A stretch of 64,000 bases of DNA, taken from positions 124,001 to 188,000 of the forward strand of contig JACGCK010000056.1 in the NCBI GenBank assembly GCA_014925825.1, in the 5' to 3' direction. Position numbers and translations under genes: made by a program. The stretch is from Pholiota molesta (lineage: Eukaryota; Basidiomycota; Agaricomycetes; Agaricales; Strophariaceae). Positions 12,401 through 23,792 of this stretch are shown here, one piece after another. Under the pieces are notes generated by a model. It was not told the origin of the DNA and searched no databases. It saw only the letters and a program-made list of their open reading frames with translations. Each line of letters opens with the position of its first letter. Position 1 is the first letter of the stretch.

Positions 12401-13834
12401 CTTCACCTCACCCTGGGCTTGTTGGGGCAAGTTGCTTAATTCGTAAATGCCATTATCGGTGCTGATGGTCAGAATAACAGCTCTCTCGGCAGGGTTGAAA
12501 CTGAGAGTTCGGGGAGGAACATATGGGCTTCCGAATTTGCGAACGCTAAGGAGGCCCATGTCGGCACCGGTGTTGAAATCATACGAGCGCACATATTTGT
12601 CCCGGACGTAGTAAAGGGTATCTTGGAAGACGGAGAAGGCGGGACGCTCGCGTTCAAGCTTGAAAACGATCAACCCACTATCGTGTCCAGCAGCGAAAAG
12701 GTTGAGGTTTGGATGGGCGGCAAGTACCCAGAATCGGTCTTGTTCCCTCCTGAACGTTTGAATAGCGGTCCGCTTGGCCAAATCCCAAACCCTGACGGTC
12801 TTATCCTCACCGCAGGAGACGATCAGCTCATGTTTGGGATGGAAGAGGGCATTCGAGACATTGTTGAAATGGCCGCGGCATGAATCGACCTCCCAAGCTC
12901 TCGTTTCGCTCATCCTCCAGATCTTGATGACGCGGTCATCTCCAGCCGAAATGATCAACGGAAGGGTCGGGTGGAACATGGCGTAGTTGACACCGCGGTC
13001 GTGACCCTCGAGAACATGCTTGACGGTGGAAAAGGTGTCGAAGGTTTCGAAATTTCCAGGCCATGACCGCTCGAACCTCCCGGGCCTCCTTGGTTTGGCG
13101 AGCCTTTGCGAAGTCCTGAGATATCCCACACGCGAACGGTTTGATCCATCGAAGCGGAGACAATGAGATCTTCTTTTGGATGGAATTGTGCAGACATCAC
13201 ATAATGCGAGTGACCTGTCAGTACGGCGATGCACTGGCGAGAGGTGCTATTCCAGATACGAATGGTCTGGTCATCCGAGCATGAAAGCTGTTGAATGTGT
13301 TAAACCCATACTAATTGATGAATTGCATGAACCCTTACAATCCAGGGCATTTCATGGTGGAATTGAACGGTTCGCAGATAGTCTAAATGACCATGTAGCG
13401 TGAAGAGACAACGACGATTCTGAGGCCGGATGTCTGTGTGATGGTTAGATCAAGGGGTGCAGCCAAGTAATTCCACTTACCCCAAACCTTGATTTTATAA
13501 TCGTCTCCACCTGTGACCAACAACGCTCGACTGGGATGGATAGCGACAGCTCTTACAGGCCCTGATGTTGGATAAGATTTCGAATATATCGACTGACGTG
13601 TCAGCGACGCACCTTCGTGTTCCTCGAATCTGTCCACCAATACACCCATCCGATAATTCCATAGCTGCACGCTCCCGTTATGAAGTGCCGCCGCGAGGAG
13701 GGGTTGTGTTGGATGAAAGGCAAGACCTTAGACGTCACCTGTGAGGATCTCTGGTAACACAACATGATCAAGAAGGATAACATACCCTTTACGCGGTTGC
13801 TTTTAGATTCGAATTTTGTGAGCATAACAGACAT
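9494..13834 (-). CDS. COPA: Coatomer subunit alpha (alpha-COP)
   Basis: Alpha-COP is a scaffold of the COPI coat that drives Golgi-to-ER retrograde transport. The start at 13834 gives [17 protein letters not shown]. The N-terminal WD40 propeller follows, with units such as [34 protein letters not shown] and [20 protein letters not shown]. The second WD/alpha-solenoid part includes [10 protein letters not shown] and QTIRIK-type stretches around 11300-12300. The C-terminal COPI_C domain contains [17 protein letters not shown], an acidic linker (10500-10800), and the end [17 protein letters not shown] at 9494. At least ten introns are present. One break occurs: after [11 protein letters not shown] the frame must change by one base near 13053-13055 to continue into [17 protein letters not shown]. 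Restoring one A in the AAA run gives a smooth protein. Because alpha-COP is essential in yeast, a sequence error is more likely than a dead gene. Confidence 0.96.
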
Positions 13835-14429
13835 GCTCGCAAGTTGTCAGGGGGTAACTCTCTAGAATGAGGTACTCGAAAAGGCCCAGAGATCGTAGGA
13901 CAAATGCGTATTAGAAAGAAGATTAAAGCCAATCCTGAGGCGAGCGCCGATATAGTGATTTGAGAACGCGTTGGGCGAGGGTCAGCGTCAGTGACAGACG
14001 TGGCTTGTAAACGTGGGAGTTTATTGCAAGGTCACGTTTCCCTTTCCATATACAGCATCATAAAAAAAAACGATTCAATTTATGTAAATTTCTCCAGCCC
14101 AAGGTGCTGCCAATCACCTTCGAATAATAGTATTGACCAGAAAAAATTATGCGGGTAATGTGCTGCAAAAAAGGAATTAATTATAATAAAAACTGTTGTA
14201 AAGTTATTGGACGTGTACCTTCTGTCAAGCCTCCTCCTTCGTAGTGAGGAAATAAATACACATTAAATATATTTATTACAGTTCCTTGACACTTGCAATC
14301 TTCTGCGGCACTATCGATTCTGAATAATCTGAACTCGATGACTGCAGTTCCCCTTTTCCTGCTTGAATTCCCTCTGTGTGTTTTGATCCCAGCCTACGCA
14401 GAAGCCAGGGGTACCAGAAAGGTTTGTCC
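13835..14429. other. Intergenic, COPA promoter side
   Basis: This 595-bp stretch lies upstream of COPA and downstream of the WW-like gene, both on the minus strand. It is AT-rich around 14040-14290 and holds no recognisable gene. It should contain the COPA promoter and the 3' end of the neighbour's transcript. A short plus-strand frame from 14293 is antisense to the neighbour's last exon. Confidence 0.5.
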
Positions 14430-16892
14430 TCATAGACTGCTGAGATGCACCACACAAGAGATGCAGAGGGTGAAGCAGGTGACAGACATCATGAAAATCG
14501 TTGGAGCGTCGCCAGAGCCGAAACACATTATTGAGAATGCGATCAGAAAAGAGGTCATCCTATGGAAACAAAAATTAGAACTGCATGCACTTAAGTTAAT
14601 AGTATATGCCTCACCCCCACATCAAAGCGCGTATGGTAGACTATACATCAACGCAAGAGTCTCCAAGCCCCAAACGGATGCACTTCTGTAAGCCAAAACC
14701 CGCTCTGAAGATGAGAATTGTTAGCATTTTCACATTGGAGAGGTACTCAATATCTCGCGTACGTTTAGTATTGTCGTATGCTGACGGACTAGGAGCAGTC
14801 CGAGTACAATAGCTCCAATGCTCGTCATAATCGAGAAATAACTGGCTCGTTGTTGACCGGATCGGCCACCTAGCGGTGCAGAGCTGTCGACACTTTGAAT
14901 GGCAAGAAAGGCCACGTTTGCATTTAGCAAGACGGTAGCCTTTGTAAACGAATGAGTACAGCTGCCAAATTGTTGAGAAAGAAATTGCTCACATATAGCG
15001 TGATTTCCTTCCATTCTTCCGTCAATTCTTGTTGCAAAGTTTTCCAATCATGCTTGCGGACAAGAGAATCTACGGATATTTCCTGCAATTTACGCAGATG
15101 TACCGACGGTCCGAATAGCAGAAATGGAGAAAGTAGACGAATTAGGAGAGTTCTTTGCCTTTCTGGGTGAATTGATTGATCGATATTTAGCCGTGCTGCT
15201 TCTTCTCCATGAAGATGAAGGAGGCGTTCATGGTCTAATCAAAACATAGGTTAATAGGGTGCTTCTGTAGGTAGAAGTACCTTTCGTACAGAAATTGTGA
15301 AGCAGTCGATCTACGAACGGATCATTTGAATTAGTTGGGAACTTCGAATTGGTGAAAACACAGTTGACTGACAGATAATAGCCGACGATCCAACACCATT
15401 CAAGTTGGAATCTAACAGCCATGTAAATCATAAAAGAGCTGTAATGTGCTTAGTTATTGAGGAACATACTTCGAATGTCTTTGACCAGAGCAAGCATTTT
15501 CTGAAGGTCATCCAAACTATATGGACTGGTGTTCTGTGAGGATGTCAAAGAATCTACATGCAGTTTTGAGATTGCTCGCATTTTTACACAATAGAATTTT
15601 GCGAACCTCCAATGGCATGAACGAGTATGTCTATAAGCTCTAAGGAAGCTTCGCTTGGGAAATCTCTGACATGGGGAAAGTATTCATTGTGCAGCCTACA
15701 AGTGGTCATAAGTGTCCGTTTCAATAAATGAATAGCGCATTAAACGGACCAGTACAAAGATCTCATTTCATTCCCTGAATTGTTCAATAAATTAGTTTAT
15801 TGAGGGTTTCTTAGATGGTAAGACACTGACCGACAAGTGAAGGTGTATATCGCACTCTGACCTGCGACAAAAACTCCATTGCATCGTATTTCTCAAGCCA
15901 AAACAGACACCTCGTCGCATGATCCACAAAATAGTACCCGCATCTCCCTGACTGTCTGAATTCCAGGACGAGACATACATCGTCTGAAGGCATCAAGATC
16001 TGATATTTATTGATGTACTCAAATATCTTGGTGATGTAGTCCTCAAGTCGTGTCCTGGATTGCGGGTTGTAAATGTATACGTCGGTGAGAATAGGTATGG
16101 GCTGTGGATACCCAAAATCAGGTTATCAATTATAAGGTAGCGGCAAGATCAGACTGTACGCTTGAGCTTCTGAAGAAATACAGTCCTCCATCCGGATGCA
16201 CATGATATGTCCACGGGCTGGGCGCTTGCGACCTGCATTCAAGACAATGTAGTTCGTTTCAGGCCATAAAAAATATTCCTAATCAATGTGCCCATACCGC
16301 GTGAAGTCTGTTGCTAAAGGGTCGATTATGTATTCGCTCCAGAAATGTTTTTCTCTAAGTTAAACGTGTCAGAGCCTGGCAGTGACATGAAAACACCAAC
16401 TTACTTTATGACATTTCGGTCGTATCTTTCGTATTCGTATGAAGTCACGCCAATCAGACCTTCAACCTCCAGAGTGATGTCAGGCCGTAAAGCAGGCTGC
16501 AGGACTTGTTTGCCAACTTCAAGCGATACAACCGTGGAGGCCGATGAGTAACTTGCCTTGCTCCGAAAGTCGACCGGGGAATGGTGGCACATAGTTGGTT
16601 CAGCGCTTGACGGATCTTCAACAATTGTGTCCATGGTGGAATAACGCTTTGATAATGAGGTTTTCGACTTTTCTATGGAGCGATTCTGAGCCATCAACGA
16701 TAGACGCACTGGTGGTGTTGGCCGTGGAAAGCCGCTCGCTGCATCATAATGCGACGGTAGTAAAGTCTCGGTAGGTTTTGCTGTCGTGTTTGACAAACTT
16801 TGAAGAACTGAGGGATATTTTGCCTTGGAGCATTGTGTGGCACTCCCAACAGGCTCGTCGATTTTAGCCTGATCGTTCCAGCGAGACGACAT
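14430..16892 (-). CDS. WW-domain-like protein with C-terminal membrane segments (fungal, unknown role)
   Basis: The start at 16892 opens a 160-residue disordered Ser/Pro region (MSSRWNDQAKIDEPVG...). After EKHFWSEYIIDPLATDFTR, a WW-like strand pair reads PWTYHVHPDGGLYFFRSS. Next come ILTDVYIYNPQSRTRLEDY and the family block GYYFVDHATRCLFWLEKYDA. The C-terminus carries several hydrophobic segments: VLLNANVAFLAIQSVD, SYFSIMTSIGAIVLGLLLV, TLALMYSLPYAL, MTSFLIAFSIMCF and TIFMMSVTCFTLCISCVVH, with a stop at 14430. At 14624-14626 one T appears to be missing on the coding strand: the sequence reads ALxMWG across a frame change, and a fourth T would give ALLMWG and lead into a proper intron (GTGAGG donor). 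I know this architecture from basidiomycete hypothetical proteins; the function is unknown. Confidence 0.62.
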
Positions 16893-18145
16893 TGCTCGAT
16901 GAGCCGGGTTCTACGTCGACGATTAGTACAGGTGATTATGGGTTAGAACACTAAGGAGAGAAATGTGGCAAATGGCACGAGTGCGATGGCAAGCATCGGT
17001 GTTAAACGTTAATAACTGGCCTGGGCCCTGAAGGCATGAAAGCTCATGGCTATTCGATCATACACGCTTTCGACTAACATCGCGTATTCATAGGTACTCA
17101 TATTATCCCGGTCCTTGCAGCCGGATCATAATGCTCGTTTGCAACGCCTCATGTTCATACTACTTAAATAGGTTTCAGAATTTATTTGACTTAAACAAAA
17201 ATCTGACATCATTGATGTAACTAGTCAAAAAATATCATCATATAAGTAGAAATATCAGGATAGTATAGAAGTCAGTCCATTGACAAGATCCCACCCATTT
17301 GCGACAGAGCTTAAGCGATTGGACGGAGAAGCCATATAATATTATTCTTATGACTCACGCCACTGTCTTCCGATGTTTGAGGGTGTTGGTGAGTGAAGCA
17401 ATACTTAGGCCCGTGTTCCGAATAAAGTTGATACACTGCCTAAAATGAACAAGGGATATTTAATTTAATTCGACTGAAGTTATGTAACATGCATAGAACT
17501 AGTATGCATCGGTTTCGAAACAAGAACTTGTGGAATGACTGCACCACGGGCGTATTCTAATCTTGTCAACATTTACTTGTAATATATGGCGCTTAGATTT
17601 GCAATGGATTATAATTCATTTGCTGTCATATTAAGCGCCCACGTTTACCATATGTGGATCAATCACGTTGTATTCTCGTTTGATGCTGCCTACTTTTTCC
17701 AGTGACTTTGGAATCCGAACTATCTCGTAGCAAGTCAGAAAATCATCTCATGCTTCTTATAACTGAAAACACAAACCTAATATTCCAAAATCCACATGAT
17801 ACCCCTTCGAATTCTCACAGCATCATCGGCTGATCTCATTAACTGAGATCACCTTTGTTTCTCCACTATCCAAAATGATTAGGTGGTTATTGATGTATGA
17901 CCGGCGCCGGGATTCTTTCGAAGTGTGATAATAGGGCTTGCTGGGAAAGTTCTACATCCAAGAGGCAATTGTCGTTCATATGGTCCATAAATTGAAGCTA
18001 CATAAATATAGATGTGGGGTCGTGTTTACCATAGTAAGGCTCAAACTTCCCATGTCGACTAAAGTCCTCAGGCTGATACTGACAGCTACATAAGGATTCC
18101 AAGTGCCACTCTCTAGACGAGCCCGGTTATACCTGCCCTCACGGA
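16893..18145. other. Intergenic, divergent promoter region
   Basis: The flanking genes diverge, so this 1.25-kb stretch should hold both promoters. It is AT-rich with scattered stops in all frames. I see no convincing small gene, repeat or tRNA. A 63-codon minus frame at 17976-18167 overlaps the start of the MFS gene and is probably chance. Confidence 0.5.
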
Positions 18146-20762
18146 ATGGAATCCACATCCGAGTCAAAAGAAGAGAAAGTAGGAGAGGGCATTGCTGTTG
18201 GGGTGCTTGAAGGGTATGCCGTCGATATCTTTTCGATTCGCGATCGCGTTGTACTAGATCCGGGGTACGACGTTATCCTCCTATCACCGTGAACACTAAA
18301 CAATCTCCTGGCTTCATTGTCAAGGGAAGCTCGACGGGAGTTTGGAGACGAGGTAGTGGACGCATTGAAGTTATCGGAAGATGGAAAATACATCCTCTGG
18401 CCTCAACCATCAGACAATCCGGAGGATCCTCAGAATGTATGTTACGCAACTGAAGGAAAATCAGCTATCTATTCTGATTATTGTTAGTGGAGTGACGGGA
18501 AGAAGAATTTCCAACTGTTCATCGTCATCCTCGCTTCTGTCATCTCTGATTTTGATATAGGGATAGGTGAGGCGAATTAGGGGCGTAATGGGGCTGTTAC
18601 TCAACAAATTTACAGGTATCCCAGCAGTCTTCGAGTTGGCCAAACAGTATGGCAAGACTCCTGGAGAAATCAATGATATAGTTCAGAATTGGAGTATATT
18701 CCTCGTCGGTGTGTCTGATACATATTCCTTCCCCCTCGTTGTTTAATTGAATATGAATGTCAGGTTGGGGAGGACTATTCTTCGTTCCTATAGTGAGGCG
18801 GTATGGTCGACTTGGGACGCTTTTCTGGACTCAGGTAAGAATGCGCACTTCATCAATTGTACTAATAACGTTGAAATTTGGGTAACAGCTTCTTGCCCTA
18901 GGTTTTCTGGTGGGCGCAACGTTTGCTCCGACTCTAGGAATCTTCACTGGTGAGTGAGCTGGGTGCTTTCTGAGTCCTAACCCCATATCCTTATGCGTTC
19001 CCAGCAATGCGCTGCCTCACGGCGTTCTTTGGGTGTGTTTTCTAAATTGAGTTCCCACGCGTTCACACGGGCGCTAAATGTAATTTGCAGCACATGCCCC
19101 CAAATCACGGTCTGTCTTCACCCCACATCTATATATTCTACATTAACATAGCTGCGGGAATGTGACAGGGTCTGTATACCATTATTGATCTTTTCCCGTT
19201 CCATCTACAGGCCCGTAAGGTGCGTTGTGTATTACATTCTAGTATTTAGTGCTCTAACACTCGGCCGAACAGATAAACCTGTGGACGATGGGAATCGTCT
19301 TGGCGCCACATCTGTCCCCGTTTCTCTTTGGATTTTTAGTGGCTCGGACGACCTGGAGATGGGCGTTCGGAATAGGCTGTATTTACAGCCTGATGGTTCT
19401 TGTTCTCATAATCTTTTTCATGGATGAATCGTGAGCGCTTTGGCATTTGCAGTTAATTTCCTTGACCTTGGATTTTCTCGGTAGGTTGTATGACCGGGAG
19501 ACAGCGGGAATGGATTCGTCCAAGACCACCACCAGTCCCAAAAGCGGACTGGTATTTAGACTACAGAGTCTCGTGGGCATAGTCGGTTTCCGAACAGCAA
19601 AACCATATCCTACCTGGAAGGACGTGCTAATTGCGCCTCTCAATTTGGTTTGGCGGCCACATCTTCTTCTAATACTCGTATTCGAGGTAAAGCAGCTGCG
19701 CTCTTCGGGGTAACCCATAGCGGAAGTACTGACAAAGTTACAATGCCTTTCAAGTGTGCGGTTTTCGGTTTTGGAATTGGGATAAATGTCAGGGCGCATT
19801 TATATCCAACACCCAATAAATGAGACTTACAAGCCAATTCTTCCCCTAGATTACCAACACCGTGTTTTTGGAAAGCCCACCTCCCTTTGGATTCGGATTC
19901 ACTCCAACGGTAGTGTCGGGGATCTATGGAACACCCGTAGTCAGTGGCTTTGCCTGAAAAGCCCAGTGCCTCTAGACCTAATCCGACCTCCGTATGCAGG
20001 TCGCAGTCTTCCTCGGTCTTTTCCTTGGACACTACTTGAACGATTGGGTCATGAACCAAGAGATCAAGCGGAACAAGGGCATTTTCCAGGCTGAAGCCCG
20101 ATTGTGGTACGCTCTGAAGCCCTCGCATCATCTTGCTCCGCTCCAATATCTGTATCAGGACCTGCTACATCGGCGTTCTCATATACGTTGTCGGCTTTGT
20201 GATCCTGGGCGCTGCGCTGCAAAACCATCTGAACAAAGCTGCTATCATCGTCGGATGGGGTATCGCGCAGATCGCTGTGTTAGTGATCACTGTGCCTGTT
20301 TGTAAGTTTCCAAGACTTGAGTTCGAATATTACCTGCTGATAACGTCAAGATGCATACTGCAATGATTGTTTCCCCGGAGAGCAGGTATCAGATGTCGGA
20401 TTTCACTGATTTTGAAGTCACATACTCATACGTATCGATCTTGTCCAGGGCGAGATTAGCAGCTTATTGAATCTGACTCGAACTTTAGGAGGCAAGTCGC
20501 AGATACATTCATATGAGGATGCGAACATTGAATATTTTACCCCAGGTTTCAGCGTTGCCTTCTATCAAGTTTCATGGGCGGAGAAAAATGGCGCGCTACA
20601 GACATTGGGTTGTGAAGCTGCGTAAGTAGCTCGGATCATCATGGAAATTGCATCATCCTAATAGAGGTTGACAGCATCGTTGCCGGATGCTTTTTTCTCA
20701 TAATCCCATTCCTTCAGATAAGAGGCCGGGATTTGCGAGTAAGCATTGCCAGCTTCGTATAG
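18146..20762 (+). CDS. Major facilitator superfamily transporter (12-TM type), possible premature stop
   Basis: This is an MFS efflux or uptake transporter of the plasma membrane. The N-terminal cytoplasmic part ends with DGKYILWPQPSDNPEDPQN, a family hallmark. The TM region reads NFQLFIVILASVISDFDIG, IPAVFELAKQYGKTPGEIND, WGGLFFVPIVRRYGRLGTL (MFS loop motif), GFLVGATFAPTLGIFTAMR, then FFMDESLYDRETAG, GFGFTPTVVSGIYGTPVV, AIIVGWGIAQIAVLVITVPV and NDCFPGEQGEISSLLNLTR. The stop is at 20760-20762 after ISIASFV-type residues. More than ten introns join cleanly, including a GC-AG intron at 20492-20545. In the N-terminal exon an in-frame TGA lies at 18290-18292. A 36-nt GT...AG segment (18289-18324) would remove it in frame, giving LLSPEARREFGDE. 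Otherwise the gene is interrupted. The substrate cannot be predicted. Confidence 0.88.
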
Positions 20763-21101
20763 GACAGATCCCAGCTGAGAACCACGCGCGAACTCCAGAG
20801 CAAGTTCTCACCAAAACAGAAATCAGCGCCAGACTCAATCCCAGGAGCCAACGAGTGATGGAACTCTAGCTCTCCTGACACGCAGTGAGCGGGGTTCAAT
20901 GTATATGATTGGGGCCAGTGCATGAAGATACAACGAGAGTTCGACAAGTGCCAGATTGAGGAACAAGCACCAGAGATGAAGCAATTGCAGTTTCGGCCAG
21001 GAATAAAGCTAAGGAACGCCCATGAGCCCAGCCAACGCGGCTTTCATCCTCTGCACAAACTCTCCTAGTTTCAAGCGTGTTTGTTCTAGTAGAAAAATAT
21101 G
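20763..21101. other. Convergent intergenic stretch
   Basis: This lies between the 3' end of the plus-strand MFS gene and the 3' end of the minus-strand gene at 21102. No coding potential was recognised. It should hold both transcript ends. Confidence 0.5.
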
Positions 21102-21969
21102 TCATAGCATGTGAGTCGAAGGTCGGAAGGAGGCACACAGGATCCAGAGGACAGCCAGAGGAGCAACGATAACACAGATGCAAGCGCAGACCAAGAGAAG
21201 CTGCATACCGATAACTCTTGCGCCAAACGAAGAGGAAGAAAGGGAGGAAGGGGTTGCAGAAGGTGTAGGCGAGCACATGCCTTGTTCTCTCTCGGTGTCC
21301 ATGATCTGCGAAATCTCCTCTTCAAGTTTGCGGCCCTCGCGCGCTGCCTCGTGCTTGGGACGACTGGCGGCCCATGCATGCGTCTTGAGGATAACATTGA
21401 GAAGCATGTCGCTTAGTTCTAGACCAGAAAACAACAGGTGAGTCGTTTAGTGGACCAGAAGTCGATCTCCGGTCAGAAATACGAATATATGCGCTGAATT
21501 GCGATATTCTTCTACGCAGGTCCAAGTCCTAAGCAAAGAAAACGGGGCAAGCTGGCATACCTTCTTCGAATTTCGCATCTCTGGCCGCTTCTTCCTCAAA
21601 CGGGCGCACAATCAGGGTGTCGGCGTCGAACGCAGGAAAGTTCTCCGAGATGATTTCCGCGATTGGCCGGTCGAGTTTAGGGCTCTTCGTACGAGACAAA
21701 TTCACCCTTTTCGTCTTGTCTGCTTGAGAAGTGGCCATTGGATTCGCTTCAGAGTCTGCGTCCGTGCCGGGTTTTCCTTGGGTGAACAGTGGAGCAGGTG
21801 GGCTGGAGGAGAGAGCAGTGGATGTCGATGATGAGTCGTTGTTCGACGGTGGGCTTTCCATTTGGGTTGGAGAGAGTTTCCGCCAGCTTCTGGAGGAACG
21901 AGGAGTAGAACGCGATGGTGGCAAGGAAAGAGAACCGACGCTGGGCCAAACAAACTCCGCAAATGGCAC
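21102..21969 (-). CDS. Small hypothetical protein with a C-terminal membrane segment
   Basis: The first exon (from 21969, MPFAEFVWPSVGSLSLPPSR) is Ser/Pro-rich and ends LIVRPFEEEAARDAKFEE. A second exon reads DLDLRRRISQFSAYIRISDR. The last begins ELSDMLLNVILKTHAWAASR, continues through a charged helix (EGRKLEEEISQIMDTERE), and finishes with one hydrophobic segment (VIGMQLLLVCACICVIVAPL) close to the stop. This suggests a tail-anchored or single-pass protein. The intron near 21527-21558 joins exon 1 and exon 2 out of phase as I read it, so either the first donor is elsewhere or a base is wrong. I do not recognise the family. Confidence 0.5.
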
Positions 21970-22129
21970 TTGTCCAAATGTAGGGGATTGTCACACCATG
22001 TTCGGCGCCAATTCAACCAATCTGGAGCTCAAGCGCCCAATATTCATTGTGCTAATCATACAATCGGGATATCATTACGGGCAACAACATCGGAATCTTA
22101 CAATAATCTATATACATACATGTATGCTC

Positions 22130-23393
22130 TCAGGCATCAATCACCAGTTTTCGTGGCGGAGGCGTCCACTCGTTTCCAAAAACATCTCTGAAAACCTCCT
22201 CTAAACCCCGTGTTCTCGTCATTCGACATCTCTGTCGTTCTCTCCACCAAGCCCAAGCTCTCCATTTTTCTTTCCAAGAGCGCCCCTCTATCGCGTCTGC
22301 AATCCACCTATCCCTCATCTGTGCCCCTCCACCTCTTTTGCTAGGAAAAATTCATAATAGTACCACTCACTCCCACAGGCGCCCAGATACCCCGCATCGA
22401 AGTACGGAACGAGCACCGGCCAGCGTGTATGCGCGGGCGCCAGCGCCTCGCGATAGTACACCGTCCTAAACCGCTCGGGAAACAGCAGCAGCAGCGCATT
22501 GATCAGCGTCTGGTCCTTGCCGACGAAAAGCCCAGCGACAGGTAGTGGTCGTGGTACGCATAGAAGGTGGTGGCATACCAAGCGACCGCAGCGGGCGCGC
22601 CGCCGAAGAACGAGCCCTCGCTCACTTCCGCGTCGAGCGGGCCTTGCGGCTCGCGCCATAACCGCGCGGTGCGCGGAGGGACCCCTGTCAGCGGGAGGAA
22701 GATGCGAGGCGTCGCACCCTCTTCCCCGCCGTCCTCCATGACCTCCTGCACTCGAGCTGGTTCGGGCCACGCACGATACGCATGGTCGTCCCGGAAGCTC
22801 CCTGCATCGCTCCAGAAGGCATAATCGTACACCTCGCCCCGCTCACGCATCTTCTCCAGCGCCTCGTTCAGCAGCCATGGCTTAGCATTCCACACCGCAT
22901 ACAGGCTGGGCGTATGCCGGAAGCCCTCGCGGTCTTTGCTGTGCATCTCGTCGTACTTTTCCTCTAGGCCTTTTAGTGGCGGTACAGAAAACGGGGTGGA
23001 ATAGGCGGTGTCGATGGTAATTGGGAGATATGCGGGGCGCGCGGAACGGACGGTGGGGGCGAATGCGGGCGGTGTAAAGAAGTAAATGTCGGTCTCCACG
23101 CGTCCAAGGAAATGCGTTAGCCATGCAGCGTATTCGTCGGAAGTGTGTTTGGAAGTGGGCAGCGGAAACATGGCAGAGACGAGGAGGATTCGTGGGGCGC
23201 GAGCGGAAGAATTGGTCGCCGCAGGCGAAGAACTATTATGTGGCACTAGTTCAACAGGACTCCGCCCATAGTCCATTGACAACAAAGAGAGGTGTGTCAG
23301 AAGCACAAAACACAGCACGACCGGGGCGAGGATGGTCAGAAGGGACCGTAGGCGGGTTTGGCGCCAGCGGCCACATTGGTACAGAGTAAGCAT
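22130..23393 (-). CDS. HtrL/YibB-like type II membrane protein, putative glycosyltransferase fold
   Basis: The start at 23393 gives a short basic tail and one membrane anchor (LLTILAPVVLCFVLLTHLSL), so the bulk should face the secretory lumen. The body carries ILLVSAMFPLPTSKHTSDEY, YDEMHSKDREGFRHTPSLYA, VWNAKPWLLNEALEKMRER and YDYAFWSDAGSFRDDHAYR. The WN.KP...L and FWSDAGSFR blocks are typical of the HtrL/YibB family. Two frame breaks occur. At 22531-22533 a G seems missing between HDHYLSLG and LFVGKDQTLINALLLLFPER. At 22324-22327 a second G seems missing between EFFLAKEVEG and QMRDRWIADAIEGRSWKEKW. With both restored the protein runs to KLVIDA at 22130. There is no intron, and the exon is GC-rich. 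Activity is unproven; the family is described mainly from bacteria. Confidence 0.68.
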
Positions 23394-23525
23394 CTGCAGC
23401 GTGGTTCAATTCGCTGCGCTGAGCTCTGGACAGTGGCCTGCCTGTGGCCTAGACAGTTTCACTGGGCATAAAGTGGTTGGAGTCCAAGCCTCAAGGTCAA
23501 GCCTAAGGCCTAATACTTAGTCAGC

Positions 23526-23792
23526 TCAATACTGAAGGCGATTCAGATGGGAATAATTTGATGGATACCAGTTGATAAATACCCCAGCCCCAGGAAGGGC
23601 GGATACTACGGGGAAGCCCAAAACGTTGAACATCATGGATGCTGCGCAGTGCAGCATGGCCGTAGCTCAAATGGGGTACGTGGGAATATCATCAATGATC
23701 ACAACGGCGATTAGCGCCCAATCTATTTTTGGAATGATTCCGTCTGGCATGTCGGCCAGCACTTGGATAAAGTGCTTTGTGGCATAGGCCAT
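23526..23792 (-). pseudogene. Possible relic ORF with one in-frame stop
   Basis: On the minus strand an 89-codon frame starts with ATG at 23792 (MAYATKHFIQVLADMPDGII...), meets TGA at 23667-23669, and continues open through SMMFNVLGFPVVSALPGAGV to a stop at 23526. Both halves look protein-like and share one frame. I do not recognise the family. It may be a degraded gene, a sequence error, or chance. It lies alone in the intergenic space upstream of the F-box gene. Confidence 0.25.

Noticed and set aside
19679..19765. Apparent frameshift in the MFS gene after ILVFE
   Set aside because: A 73-nt GTAAAG...TTCAAG intron joins VFE to CAVFGFGIGIN in frame, so no break is needed.
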